64,000 bases of DNA, from contig NZ_LR738855.1 of the NCBI RefSeq assembly GCF_902702935.1, positions 2,387,020-2,451,019 of the forward strand, read 5' to 3'. This DNA comes from Corynebacterium rouxii. GTDB taxonomy: Bacteria > Actinomycetota > Actinomycetes > Mycobacteriales > Mycobacteriaceae. Positions 35,598 through 44,410 of this stretch are shown piece after piece. Under the pieces are notes generated by a model. The model made no database searches. It was not told the origin of the DNA and saw nothing but the letters and a program-made list of their open reading frames with translations. Made by a program: the position numbers and the translations under genes. Numbering within the stretch: the stretch's first letter is position 1; each line of letters starts with the position of its first letter.

Positions 35598-36623
35598 ATG
35601 ACAAGCGACAAAACACTCAACAACCTCATCGCCTACCTCGACAACCCACACCCCACCGTCGAACAAGCCATTGAAGTATTCACACCACTCACCGTCGGCG
35701 ACTACGACGACGTCCACATCGCAGCACTGCTCGCCACCATCCGCACCCGCGGCGAAACCTACGCCGACATCGCCGGTGCCGCTAAAGCATTCCTCGCCGC
35801 CGGACGACCATTTCCCATCACCGGCGCAGGCCTCATGGACTCCGCAGGAACCGGCGGCGATGGCGCCAATACCATCAACGTGACCACCGCGGCGTCCCTT
35901 GTTGCAGCCGCTGGGGGAGTGAAGATGGTCAAATGCGGCAACCGATCCGTATCCTCCAAATCCGGATCCGCCGACGTACTCGAAGCACTCAACATCCCAC
36001 TAGATCTCAACCCCGACCGCGCCGTACGCCAATTCAACGCCTCCAATTTCACGTTCCTCTTTGCGCCCGCCTACAACCCCGCAGTGGCCCACGTGCAACC
36101 AGTGCGCAAGGCCCTCAAAGTACCCACGTTGTTTAACACCCTCGGCCCGATCTTGGCGCCGGCCCGCCCCGAATTTCAGGTCATGGGCGTTGCCAACCCC
36201 AAGCTCGGTCAGATTATCGCCGAGGTATTCCGCGAATTAGGCCGCAGCCACGCCTTGGTTGTTCACGGATCCGGCACCGACGAGATCGCAGTCCATGGCC
36301 CCACCACGGTGTGGGAACTTCGCGATGGCGAGATCAGCACCTACACCATCACCCCAGAAGAAATCGGTATCGAGCGCTACGCGCTAAGCGAGCTCGCCGG
36401 TGGCGACGGTGTAGAAAACGCACACCTGATGCGCGAAACCTTTGCCGGCCGCGGTCCCGCCGCACACCGCGATGCTATTAGCGCCACCGCCGGTGCAATG
36501 TTCTACACTGCGAATCACGTACCCACCATCGCCGAGGGAGTCGCTAAGGCACAAGCAATGCTTGCCGACGGCTCCGTGGAGCGCTGGTTAGCTATCCACG
36601 AGGAGGCAAACTATGCAGAATGA
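35598..36623 (+). CDS. trpD: Anthranilate phosphoribosyltransferase
   Basis: A 341-residue enzyme that adds phosphoribose from PRPP to anthranilate. The PRPP loop is DSAGTGGDGANTINVTTAAS (about residue 81). KCGNRSVSSKSGSADVLEAL is the second conserved segment that contacts both substrates. The gene overlaps trpC by 11 bp, which suggests translational coupling. Confidence 0.97.
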   Translation: MTSDKTLNNLIAYLDNPHPTVEQAIEVFTPLTVGDYDDVHIAALLATIRTRGETYADIAGAAKAFLAAGRPFPITGAGLMDSAGTGGDGANTINVTTAASLVAAAGGVKMVKCGNRSVSSKSGSADVLEALNIPLDLNPDRAVRQFNASNFTFLFAPAYNPAVAHVQPVRKALKVPTLFNTLGPILAPARPEFQVMGVANPKLGQIIAEVFRELGRSHALVVHGSGTDEIAVHGPTTVWELRDGEISTYTITPEEIGIERYALSELAGGDGVENAHLMRETFAGRGPAAHRDAISATAGAMFYTANHVPTIAEGVAKAQAMLADGSVERWLAIHEEANYAE

Positions 36624-38070
36624 TTCGTCGACAAGCCCCATGGCCACCGTCCTAGAATCCATCGTTTCGGGCCGACGATCCCACCTACCCGAAATCCAGG
36701 CGCGGATTTCTCACGTGGATCCAGCGCGGCTGCCGCGTTCCACCCGCTCACTGTTTCAATCGCTGGGAGGTCGTAGCGATGGCAGTCCGGCGTTGCGGGG
36801 GAGTGCGCGCTTCATCATGGAGTGCAAGTCCTCTTCGCCGTCGCTTGGCATGATTCGTGAGGACTATCGTCCTGGCGACATCGCGCGGGTGTATTCCCGC
36901 TATGCGGCTGGCATTTCGGTGTTGTGCGAACCGGATCGCTTTGGTGGCGACTACAACCATCTGGCCACGGTGGCGGCTGCCACGCATCTTCCGGTGTTGT
37001 GCAAGGATTTTATTATCCACCCCGCACAGGTTCATGCGGCCCGTTATTTTGGGGCAGATGCGATTTTGCTCATGCTGAGCGTGCTTGACGACGCCACCTA
37101 CACCGAGCTCAGCCAGGAGGCGGAACGCTTGGGGCTCGACGTTCTCACCGAGGTTATCGACGAAGCCGAGGTGGAACGTGCTATTCGGCTAGGGGCCAAG
37201 ATTTTTGGCATTAATCACCGTAATCTGCATGACTTGAGCATTGATCTGAACCGTTCTGCACGTCTTGCGCAGCTGATTCCAGATAGTGCGGTGATTGTCT
37301 CCGAGTCGGGGATTCGGGACAATGAGACGGTTCGCCAACTCAGTGGACACTCCAGTGCGTTCCTCGTGGGCTCGCAACTTACTTCTCAGCTAGATGTGGA
37401 CCGCGCGGCCCGTGAGCTTGTGTATGGCCACAATAAGGTGTGCGGTTTGCAGTCGCCAACCGAGGCCCAGGCGGCTCGGGCATCGGGTGCGATCTACGGC
37501 GGATTGATCTTCGAGGAATCCAGCCCGCGTAATGTTTCACGTGAAACATCACAAAAAATCATGAGCACGGAACCTGACCTCACCTATGTTGCCGTCTCAC
37601 GGCGCACCACCGGTTGGACCGAACTAATGGATCACAACATTGCGGTAGCCCAGATCCACAGCCCATACCAAGGATCCATCGCGGCCGAAAAAGAACTCAT
37701 CAGTCACGTCCGCAGCGAGGTGGGGGACAAAGTAGAGATCTGGCGTGCGGTCTCCATGACGCATGTCGACGGACCACTTATTGCCGAGGCACTCGCACCC
37801 ACGGTAGACAGACTCGTCCTCGATACCGGCAACGGCGGAACCGGCACCGCCTTCGACTGGGCAAGCATCCCAGAAGCCGTAAAAGGCAAGACCCTTCTCG
37901 CCGGTGGCATTGGACCAGACAATGTCACCGAAGCGCTCACCGTTGGCTGCGCGGGACTCGATCTCAACTCCGGCCTAGAGTATCCAGCCGAAGCGGGGAG
38001 GTGGGCAACACACAAGGACACTGCTGCGATCCACTCCACTTTCACTCAAATACGTGGGTTTCATTACTAA
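36613..38070 (+). CDS. trpC: Bifunctional indoleglycerol-phosphate synthase / PRA isomerase
   Basis: A 485-residue fusion of TrpC and TrpF. The TrpC domain (about 1-265) shows IMECKSSSPSLGMI, LCKDFIIHPAQV and VSESGIRDN, closing the indole ring. The TrpF domain (about 270-485) begins NKVCGLQSPTEAQAA and performs the preceding isomerisation. The Asp expected late in TrpF lies in DRLVLDTGNGGTG. A parS site (37533-37548) is embedded early in TrpF and encodes part of SPRNVSRETSQ, where the family has SPRxVS. The same C-F domain order is known from enteric bacteria and C. glutamicum. Confidence 0.97.
   Translation: MQNDSSTSPMATVLESIVSGRRSHLPEIQARISHVDPARLPRSTRSLFQSLGGRSDGSPALRGSARFIMECKSSSPSLGMIREDYRPGDIARVYSRYAAGISVLCEPDRFGGDYNHLATVAAATHLPVLCKDFIIHPAQVHAARYFGADAILLMLSVLDDATYTELSQEAERLGLDVLTEVIDEAEVERAIRLGAKIFGINHRNLHDLSIDLNRSARLAQLIPDSAVIVSESGIRDNETVRQLSGHSSAFLVGSQLTSQLDVDRAARELVYGHNKVCGLQSPTEAQAARASGAIYGGLIFEESSPRNVSRETSQKIMSTEPDLTYVAVSRRTTGWTELMDHNIAVAQIHSPYQGSIAAEKELISHVRSEVGDKVEIWRAVSMTHVDGPLIAEALAPTVDRLVLDTGNGGTGTAFDWASIPEAVKGKTLLAGGIGPDNVTEALTVGCAGLDLNSGLEYPAEAGRWATHKDTAAIHSTFTQIRGFHY
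37533..37548. promoter_or_regulatory. parS: parS site inside trpC
   Basis: Perfect 16-bp match TGTTTCACGTGAAACA, within the coding sequence of the TrpF domain. Confidence 0.93.
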
Positions 38071-38130
38071 CGCTAACCTAAGTAGCATATGGTATAGCGT
38101 TCCGCCGGAGAATAAGGAATCCTAGAAAGC

Positions 38131-38508
38131 ATGATCAAACCACTTCTACTAGCCATCGGCTGTGTCAGCGTAGCACTCGGTGTCGCAGGAGTGGTTCTGC
38201 CCTTGGTTCCCACCACACCATTCCTTCTTCTCGCAGGGGTCTGCTTTGCCAAAAGCTCCGACCGGTTCCACACCTGGCTCATGGAACACCGCATACTAGG
38301 CCCGTACATTCACAATTGGCGCAATCGCCAGATGACCTACAAAGACAAAGTGCGCACAGTAGCTGCTATCTGGGTCAGCATGTTGAGCTCCGCAACGATC
38401 ACCTATATCACCCTCGAGACGATCATTCCCGCCATCGTGTTGCCTCTCATGGCTTGTGTAGCAACTCTCCATATTTCGCGGATGAATCCCGCTATGGTTG
38501 AGGAATGA
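38131..38508 (+). CDS. DUF454 (YbaN-like) membrane protein
   Basis: A 125-residue inner-membrane protein. GVAGVVLPLVPTTPFLLLAGVCFAKSS is split over two hydrophobic segments and, with WLMEHRILGPYIHNWR, matches the DUF454 family, whose function is unknown. Three membrane helices are expected. It starts 60 bp after trpC with AGAAAG as weak ribosome site, and overlaps panC by ATGA. It may therefore be translated with panC from the trp transcript. Confidence 0.88.
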   Translation: MIKPLLLAIGCVSVALGVAGVVLPLVPTTPFLLLAGVCFAKSSDRFHTWLMEHRILGPYIHNWRNRQMTYKDKVRTVAAIWVSMLSSATITYITLETIIPAIVLPLMACVATLHISRMNPAMVEE

Positions 38509-39365
38509 CCTCGATCACGCACACTATTAGCGAGCTCCACAAGCTCACTCATCAAGCTATTGCCGACGGCCGCCCCGTCGTCTTAATTCCTACCATGGGA
38601 GCCCTCCACGAAGGCCACCTTTCGCTCGTGGATACCGCCTATTCTTTAGAGCTCGACAATCCCTTCGTGGTCATGAGCATCTTTGTTAACCCCCTCCAAT
38701 TTGCGGCAGGGGAGGATTTGGATTCCTACCCACGCACTCTTGATGCCGACGCCGCAAAGCTTGCCGCCCATCCCCACAAGGTTCATGCCATCTTTGCACC
38801 AAGTCCAGCCGAGATGTATCCGCTAGGGCCGCGCACCACCATCACACCAGGTGCCGCAGCACTTCGTTTTGAGGGTGCTACTCGCCCCACACACTTTGCG
38901 GGTGTCCTTACCGTGGTGAACAAGCTCTTCCAGATCACACAGTGCCAGCACGCCATCTTCGGCGAAAAGGACTTCCAACAGCTCGCCCTGATCCGTCAGA
39001 TGGTGGCAGATTTCAACCTTCCTGTCCACGTGCACGGCAGCCCTCTCATACGCGACCACGATGGCGTAGCCCTCAGTTCCCGCAACGCCTATCTCAGCGA
39101 AGCGGAACGAGTCGAAGCGCGACGCATCTCAGCAGCCTTACGCCACGCCGCAATGTTTCACGTGAAACATGACATTATTGCAGCCGCCACCCACGCAATG
39201 GCCGGAATGGACATCGACTATATCGATGTTGTCACACCCGACTTCCAAGAACCCACAGCCGGCGATGCGCTCCACGGCGATGCGCGAATTATCACCGCCG
39301 TCAAGGTAGGAAACACCCGACTGCTGGATAACATGGCGGTGAACATCGAAAAGCCAAACGCTTAG
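38505..39365 (+). CDS. panC: Pantothenate synthetase
   Basis: A 286-residue enzyme joining pantoate and beta-alanine using ATP. The HIGH-type motif is PTMGALHEGHLSLV (about residue 28). FGEKDFQQL and the KMSKS-like SSRNAYLSEAER (about 187-198) complete the active site. A parS site (39154-39169) encodes MFHVKHD near residue 217, outside the catalytic motifs. Its stop codon overlaps that of the convergent panB gene by two bases, with no terminator between, so each transcript must run into the other. Confidence 0.96.
   Translation: MTSITHTISELHKLTHQAIADGRPVVLIPTMGALHEGHLSLVDTAYSLELDNPFVVMSIFVNPLQFAAGEDLDSYPRTLDADAAKLAAHPHKVHAIFAPSPAEMYPLGPRTTITPGAAALRFEGATRPTHFAGVLTVVNKLFQITQCQHAIFGEKDFQQLALIRQMVADFNLPVHVHGSPLIRDHDGVALSSRNAYLSEAERVEARRISAALRHAAMFHVKHDIIAAATHAMAGMDIDYIDVVTPDFQEPTAGDALHGDARIITAVKVGNTRLLDNMAVNIEKPNA
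39154..39169. promoter_or_regulatory. parS: parS site inside panC
   Basis: Perfect 16-bp match TGTTTCACGTGAAACA within panC coding sequence. Confidence 0.93.
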
Positions 39366-40153
39366 AACGTATGCTCCTCCGCGGGGAAGCGACGCGCCTC
39401 TACATCCTTCCGATAGAACTGCGCCGCGCAAGTAAGCTGCGAACCAACCTCCGCATACGTCTTAGCGAAACGGGCACGATGATCACCCTTAGGAAGATTC
39501 GCGATATCGTGCCAGACCAGCACCTGGGCGTCGGTAGCATTGCCGGCGCCAATTCCAATCACCGGAATCGGGGAGCGGGCAGTAAGCTCCGCCGCAAGAT
39601 CCGCCGGAACCATCTCAAACACCACCATCTCCGCACCCGCCTCCACGACAGCATCCAAATCAGCCGTCAGCTTCTCCGCGCCGCGCTGCACCTTAAAACC
39701 AGAAAGCTGATTCATTGACTGCGGAGTAAAACCTAGGTGCGCGCACACCGGAACCCCCGCGTCGGTAATAGCGCGAATTCGCGACGCCATCCGAACGCCA
39801 CCTTCAAGCTTGACCACGTGAGCACCAGTTCGGCGCACCATCTCCGTGGCACTGCGCACCGCCTGCTCATCGCTCGCCTCATAGGTGCCGAACGGAAGGT
39901 CGGCAACCACCATCGCAGGACCCGCACCGCGCACCACCGCCGCCGTGAGCATGACCATCTCCTCAAAGCTCACCTGATTCGTGCCGGAGTACCCCAGCAT
40001 GGTGTTGGCCGCGGAATCTCCTACGAGAAAAACCTCGATACCCGCGTCCACAAATGCGCGAGTGGTGGAGTAGTCGTAGGTGGTCAGCATGGCCCACGGA
40101 CGGTTGTTCTTTTTGTAGTCGCGCAAGTCTTGCAGTCGGATGGGACGGGTCAC
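39362..40153 (-). CDS. panB: Ketopantoate hydroxymethyltransferase
   Basis: A 263-residue enzyme that makes ketopantoate from 2-oxoisovalerate. VFLVGDSAANTMLGYSGT holds the magnesium-binding Asp, VKLEGG the catalytic region, and HLGFTPQS is a family signature. The start is GTG at 40153 with GAAAGG 8 bp upstream. It faces panC tail-to-tail, whereas C. glutamicum has the two in one operon. The inversion must have occurred after or during insertion of this block into the trp locus. Confidence 0.95.
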   Translation of the reverse strand: MTRPIRLQDLRDYKKNNRPWAMLTTYDYSTTRAFVDAGIEVFLVGDSAANTMLGYSGTNQVSFEEMVMLTAAVVRGAGPAMVVADLPFGTYEASDEQAVRSATEMVRRTGAHVVKLEGGVRMASRIRAITDAGVPVCAHLGFTPQSMNQLSGFKVQRGAEKLTADLDAVVEAGAEMVVFEMVPADLAAELTARSPIPVIGIGAGNATDAQVLVWHDIANLPKGDHRARFAKTYAEVGSQLTCAAQFYRKDVEARRFPAEEHTF

Positions 40154-40249
40154 AGCGGCACCTTTCAGTAGTTACAAAGTTGAGCAAGAGTTGCGACTAC
40201 TCTAATCTGCGACCATCAACAACGTCGCCCCGCGGGCACCCAAGGGGGT

Positions 40250-40265
40250 GGTTTCACGTGAAACA
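40250..40265. promoter_or_regulatory. parS: parS site upstream of panB and trpL2
   Basis: GGTTTCACGTGAAACA, 15 of 16 matching, in the divergent intergenic region. Confidence 0.9.
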
Positions 40266-40314
40266 TCGCCAAAAACATCGCCCATCCCCTCTAGCCATCA
40301 CAACCTCATGCTGG

Positions 40315-40320
40315 TATAGT
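40315..40320 (+). promoter_or_regulatory. -10 element of the second trp operon
   Basis: TATAGT ends 9 bases before the leader ATG, so the transcript should begin at or within a few bases of that codon. A poor -35 (TAGCCA, 40292-40297) stands 17 bp upstream. Confidence 0.5.
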
Positions 40321-40329
40321 GAGCCAACG

Positions 40330-40368
40330 ATGATGAATGCAGCTTTCAAGTTCTGGTGGCGCGCCTAG
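40330..40368 (+). CDS. trpL: Trp leader peptide 2
   Basis: A 12-codon ORF MMNAAFKFWWRA with two adjacent Trp codons, preceding trpBA. It has the same start (M-N-A) and end (W-W-R-A) as leader 1, so one probably arose by duplication of the other. The message is predicted to be leaderless or nearly so. Confidence 0.88.
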   Translation: MMNAAFKFWWRA

Positions 40369-40445
40369 CAGGCGGGCCCCTTTTGTGTGAGCATTCACCA
40401 CCACAACTTTTGGAAACACAAGCCCGCGTATCGCGGGCTTTTTTC
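40369..40445 (+). promoter_or_regulatory. trp attenuator 2
   Basis: The terminator AGCCCGCG-TAT-CGCGGGCT (40421-40439) is followed by a T run. GGCGGGC (about 40371-40377), just after the leader stop codon, can pair with the 5' arm as antiterminator. GGCGCGCC inside the leader can in turn mask it. Confidence 0.85.
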
Positions 40446-40513
40446 GTATATTCCCTGCGATACGCTCAACCAATCGCAAACCGAAACAACAATCAACCAC
40501 AGGGAATATCCTT

Positions 40514-41740
40514 ATGAAACACACACTGCTACCGGCATACTTCGGAGAATTCGGCGGGCAATACGTACCCGAATCCCTTATCCCAGCCCTTGACCAATTA
40601 GAAGCGGCCTTCGTCGAAGTGCAAAACGACCCCGAGTTTAGAGCCGAACTCGCCGGCTATCTCAAGGATTACCTCGGTCGCCCCACACCACTGACGCTGT
40701 GTTCTAAACTTCCCCAAGCCGGAAAAGGGAAGGGGCACGCGCGGATTTTTCTCAAAAGAGAAGACCTCGTTCACGGTGGCGCACACAAAACCAACCAAGT
40801 AATCGGCCAAGCACTCCTAGCCAAGCGCATGGGCAAAACCCGCATTATTGCCGAAACCGGAGCTGGCCAGCACGGAACCGCCACCGCACTCGCATGTGCA
40901 CTACTGGACCTCGACTGCGTGATTTACATGGGTGCTAAAGACGTGGAACGCCAACAACCCAACGTGTACCGCATGGAACTCATGGGCGCCAAGGTTGTCC
41001 CCGTCGACTCCGGGTCCGGCACCCTCAAAGATGCGGTCAACGAAGCACTGCGCGATTGGACCGCAACCTTCCACGAGTCACACTATCTGCTCGGCACCGC
41101 CGCCGGACCACACCCATTTCCCACGATTGTACGCGAATTCCACCGCGTAATCTCAGAAGAGACCAAAACCCAAATGCTTGAGCAAACCGGCGCACTGCCA
41201 GATGTGGTGGTCGCCTGCGTAGGCGGCGGATCCAACGCCATCGGCATGTTCGCCGACTTTATCGACAACCCCTCAGTAGAACTCGTCGGCGCCGAACCAG
41301 GAGGAATGGGACTAAGCTCCGGAAAGCACGGCGCTACCATCAACAACGGCCAAATCGGCATTTTGCACGGCGCCAGAAGCTATCTCATGCGCAACTCCGA
41401 TGGCCAAGTCGAGGAGTCCTATTCCATTTCAGCCGGCCTCGACTACCCAGGTGTCGGCCCACAACACGCCCATCTAGCAAAGTCCGGGCGCGCCCGCTAT
41501 GTCGCCATCACTGATGCGGAAGCACTCGAAGCATTCCAATTGCTCTCCCGCGAGGAAGGCATCATCCCAGCCTTGGAGTCCAGCCATGCTCTTGCCTATG
41601 CACTCAAACGTGCCGCCCTCGCTGAAGAAAACAACGAAGATATCACCATCGTAGTATCGCTGTCTGGCCGTGGTGACAAAGACATCGACCATATCCGCCG
41701 TACTCTTTCCGCCCACCCAGAGCTGGCTATAAAGGACTAA
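40514..41740 (+). CDS. trpB: Tryptophan synthase beta chain, second copy
   Basis: A 408-residue TrpB with all catalytic motifs: [11 protein letters not shown] (PLP Lys), [13 protein letters not shown] (Glu), VGGGSNAIG and SLSGRGDKD. It precedes trpA by 4 bp and is the likely partner of the alpha subunit in the channelled complex. The sequence is clearly related to the first copy but differs throughout, so the duplication is not recent. AGGGAATATCCTT stands before the ATG as ribosome site. It has its own promoter, leader and attenuator. Confidence 0.96.
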   Translation: MKHTLLPAYFGEFGGQYVPESLIPALDQLEAAFVEVQNDPEFRAELAGYLKDYLGRPTPLTLCSKLPQAGKGKGHARIFLKREDLVHGGAHKTNQVIGQALLAKRMGKTRIIAETGAGQHGTATALACALLDLDCVIYMGAKDVERQQPNVYRMELMGAKVVPVDSGSGTLKDAVNEALRDWTATFHESHYLLGTAAGPHPFPTIVREFHRVISEETKTQMLEQTGALPDVVVACVGGGSNAIGMFADFIDNPSVELVGAEPGGMGLSSGKHGATINNGQIGILHGARSYLMRNSDGQVEESYSISAGLDYPGVGPQHAHLAKSGRARYVAITDAEALEAFQLLSREEGIIPALESSHALAYALKRAALAEENNEDITIVVSLSGRGDKDIDHIRRTLSAHPELAIKD

Positions 41741-41744
41741 AAAC

Positions 41745-42581
41745 ATGACTCGCTACACCAAATTATTCTCCGCACTCAGCGCCAAAAACGAAGGAGCATT
41801 CGTCCCCTTCATCATGCTGGGGGATCCCACTCCAGAGGCGTCGTTAGCCATCATCCGTACCGTCGTTGCCGCGGGTGCCGACGCCCTCGAACTCGGCGTC
41901 CCCTTCTCAGACCCAGTAGCAGACGGCCCAACAATCCAGCATTCCCACCTCCGCGCCCTCGACAACGGAGCCACCGTAGACAGCTCACTGGAACTGATCC
42001 GACAGATTCGCAAAGAATTCGCCAAAATTCCCATCGGCATGCTCATCTACGGCAACGTCGCATTCACCCGCGGGGTCACCGAGTTCTATCAAGAATTCGC
42101 CGACGCCGGCGTAGACTCCATACTGCTTCCCGACGTACCCGTCCGCGAAGGCAAACCCTTCATCGCAGCCGCCAAAAAAGCTGGGATCGACCCCATATTC
42201 ATCGCACCCGCACAAGCTGCAGAGGCAACCTTGGAAGGGGTAGCGCAACACTCCAGCGGATACATCTACGCCATCTCCCGTGACGGTGTCACCGGCATCG
42301 AGCGGGAATCCTCCACGAGGGGACTAGAGCAAGTGGTGGCAAATGTGAAACGCTTCGGTGGCGCACCCATCCTGCTCGGTTTCGGTATCTCCACACCCGA
42401 TCACGTGAGAGACGCCATCGCGGCAGGAGCCAGCGGTGCCATTACGGGCTCTGCTCTCACGTCGATCATCGAGCGCCACACCGTTGGCACGCACCCAGAA
42501 CCAGCCCAAGTGACAGAGCTTGAGGCACTCACCGAAGAAATTTTCGCGTTTGTTAAAGACATGAAAGCCGCAACCCATTAA
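41745..42581 (+). CDS. trpA: Tryptophan synthase alpha chain
   Basis: A 278-residue TIM barrel that cleaves indoleglycerol phosphate to indole. The conserved Glu is near FIMLGDPTPEA. LELGVPFSDPVADGPTIQ carries the Asp, and ISRDGVTGIE and GFGISTPDHV bind the substrate phosphate. The C-terminus is complete. It is the last gene of the second trp operon; 39 bp later an independent-looking Rieske gene starts. Confidence 0.97.
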   Translation: MTRYTKLFSALSAKNEGAFVPFIMLGDPTPEASLAIIRTVVAAGADALELGVPFSDPVADGPTIQHSHLRALDNGATVDSSLELIRQIRKEFAKIPIGMLIYGNVAFTRGVTEFYQEFADAGVDSILLPDVPVREGKPFIAAAKKAGIDPIFIAPAQAAEATLEGVAQHSSGYIYAISRDGVTGIERESSTRGLEQVVANVKRFGGAPILLGFGISTPDHVRDAIAAGASGAITGSALTSIIERHTVGTHPEPAQVTELEALTEEIFAFVKDMKAATH

Positions 42582-42594
42582 GTCACTGTGACAG

Positions 42595-42636
42595 AACATG
42601 GATGTGTGATACTGGAAGGCATGACACATCCATGTT
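42595..42636 (+). promoter_or_regulatory. Inverted repeat surrounding the Rieske gene start
   Basis: AACATGGATGTGT (42595-42607) and its exact complement (42624-42636) flank 16 bases that contain GGAAGG and the ATG. In RNA the ribosome site and start would sit in the loop of a 13-bp stem. Confidence 0.6.
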
Positions 42637-42998
42637 CCCGCCGCATGTTCCTTCTCGGGTCGGCAACCACACTCGCCGGAGTAGTCCTAGCTGCCTGCGG
42701 AGGAGATGCTTCCAAGGCGAAAGAAATAGCCGTACGCGAAGTCCCCGTCGGCAGTGCCGTCATCGTCGGCGACTTCATCCTCACCCAACCCACCGCAGGG
42801 GAGTACAAAGCCTACTCCGCAGTCTGCACCCACCAGCGCGCCAAGATCACCAAAGTTGACGGCTCCCACGTGATCTGCCCGGCACACGGATCCATATTCG
42901 ACATCACAGACGGTTCCGTGGTCAGCGGACTTGCCCGCGACCCCCTTAAAACCGCCACCGTGAACGTCGCAGGCGATACCGCCACCATTACTTCCTAA
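42621..42998 (+). CDS. Rieske [2Fe-2S] lipoprotein
   Basis: A 125-residue exported iron-sulfur protein. The N-terminus has a twin-arginine motif (SRRMFLL) and a lipobox (LAAC, Cys26). Cluster ligands are CTHQ and CPAHGS, separated by 14 residues, followed by GSIFDITDGSVVSGLARDPL. This architecture is common for small actinobacterial Rieske lipoproteins of unknown redox partner; it is not the QcrA subunit of complex III. The start is chosen from GGAAGG 4 bp upstream and the Tat motif. An inverted repeat encloses that start. Confidence 0.88.
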   Translation: MTHPCSRRMFLLGSATTLAGVVLAACGGDASKAKEIAVREVPVGSAVIVGDFILTQPTAGEYKAYSAVCTHQRAKITKVDGSHVICPAHGSIFDITDGSVVSGLARDPLKTATVNVAGDTATITS

Positions 42999-43018
42999 TT
43001 CTGCTTTAAACTCGAGGA

Positions 43019-43987
43019 ATGGTAGGAAGAATCAAAAACCTCGACCCCTTGATCGTGTTGATCATCCTTGCGGTGATCATCGCGATCATCGCGCCCGCCC
43101 GCGGAGCCTTCGCCCACAACTTCTCCTTGGCCACCAACATCGCCATCGGCCTCCTATTTTTCCTCTACGGTGCCCGGCTTTCCACACACGAAGCCCTCGA
43201 AGGGCTCAAAAACTGGAAACTCCACCTCACCATTTTGGTGTTCACCTTCGTAGCATTCCCACTGATCGGTATCGCACTCAAACCACTAGAAATGGTGATT
43301 TCAAGTACTCTCTACCTCGGTATTTTGTACCTCACCTTGGTACCATCAACGGTGCAATCCTCAATAGCTTTTACGTCAATAGCCGGCGGAAACGTCGCCG
43401 GAGCCATTGTCAGTGCCTCCGCTTCCAACCTCATCGGAGTGGTAGCAACCCCCGTCCTCGCCATGCTCCTTATGACCGACAACGGCAGCATCCACGTAGA
43501 TACCAGCGTATTCCTCAACATCGCCGTCCGACTGCTGTTCCCCTTCATCGCAGGGCAACTTTGCCGTCGCTGGGTTAAAGACATCGCTGCCAACAAAGCC
43601 ACTAAAATCGTCGACCGGGGATCCATCACCATGGTGGTGTACTCTGCCTTTTCCGCCGGAATGGTCGCCGGAATCTGGTCCACTGTCAGCCTCGGCGAAA
43701 TTATCTTTCTCGTCGCATTCTCCATCATCTTGGTGGGTTTCATGCTCTGGTTCACCCGCTGGAGCGCCCAAAAAATCGGCTTTGCGCGTGGCGACGTCAT
43801 CGCCATCGAATTCTGCAGCACCAAAAAATCCCTCGCCTCCGGACTCCCCATGGCAGCAGTGATTTTCGGCGGCTCCAACCTCGGCTTGCTCATCCTTCCG
43901 CTCATGATCTTCCATCAAGTCCAACTCATGATGTGCTCCTGGCTAGCATCCCACTATGCACAACATGCATCTAAAATGTCAGCATGA
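43019..43987 (+). CDS. Bile acid:sodium symporter (BASS) family transporter
   Basis: A 322-residue membrane protein with nine to ten hydrophobic helices, of the YfeH/BASS type. FFLYGARLS after helix 2, LTLVPSTVQSSIAFTSIAGGNVAGAI in two segments, and EFCSTKKSLASGLPMA are family hallmarks; the latter two contain the crossover helices that bind sodium. Substrates of this subfamily are organic anions, not necessarily bile acids. The ATG follows CTCGAGGA. It overlaps the next small gene by ATGA. Confidence 0.86.
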   Translation: MVGRIKNLDPLIVLIILAVIIAIIAPARGAFAHNFSLATNIAIGLLFFLYGARLSTHEALEGLKNWKLHLTILVFTFVAFPLIGIALKPLEMVISSTLYLGILYLTLVPSTVQSSIAFTSIAGGNVAGAIVSASASNLIGVVATPVLAMLLMTDNGSIHVDTSVFLNIAVRLLFPFIAGQLCRRWVKDIAANKATKIVDRGSITMVVYSAFSAGMVAGIWSTVSLGEIIFLVAFSIILVGFMLWFTRWSAQKIGFARGDVIAIEFCSTKKSLASGLPMAAVIFGGSNLGLLILPLMIFHQVQLMMCSWLASHYAQHASKMSA

Positions 43988-44310
43988 CCACAACTGACAA
44001 ACAGCTCCTCTATGTTCGCACCGAGATGACCATCCCAGGAGTGGGCACAAGTATTCACGTCGCCGAGCTCGAGCCCACAAGCGCAACACACTGCACTCTG
44101 CACCGCATCCTTGAGCTCGATCCTTCCAACACGATCCGCGGAGCAGCGCACGGTAAGGCAGTGGCCGGAATGGCCGCCGCACCGGAGCGTACCGTGCCGC
44201 ATCCCAACTCTTACTCCCATTTCCCCGACATCACCGCCTCATATCTTCTCCAAGAAGAGTTTGAAGTGCTGTGGGCAGAAGCCGTAGCTAAGTTCTCGGA
44301 ACTGCGCTAG
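43984..44310 (+). CDS. Hypothetical protein, 108 residues
   Basis: A small soluble protein whose start overlaps the preceding transporter gene as ATGA. It has an even distribution of charged residues, no membrane segment or signal peptide, and no Cys pair or metal motif beyond scattered His. The family was not recognised. Coupling to the BASS transporter suggests a related role. A bidirectional terminator follows 32 bp downstream. Confidence 0.75.
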   Translation: MTTTDKQLLYVRTEMTIPGVGTSIHVAELEPTSATHCTLHRILELDPSNTIRGAAHGKAVAGMAAAPERTVPHPNSYSHFPDITASYLLQEEFEVLWAEAVAKFSELR

Positions 44311-44342
44311 CCCAGCACCTCAGTGCTACAGCGCTACCACTG

Positions 44343-44393
44343 AAAAAGTGGGTAGTTTGAGACAACACCATGTCCCGAACTACCCACTTTTTT
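44343..44393. terminator. Bidirectional terminator
   Basis: A 15-bp perfect stem (AAAAAGTGGGTAGTT and complement) carries A-tracts on one side and T-tracts on the other, serving both convergent genes. Confidence 0.9.
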
Positions 44394-44410
44394 AGTGCGT
44401 TTACAACGAG

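Noticed and set aside
38064..38082. CTAACCTAA-containing DtxR-like sequence after trpC
   Set aside because: Only about 12 of 19 positions fit and there is no promoter to control.
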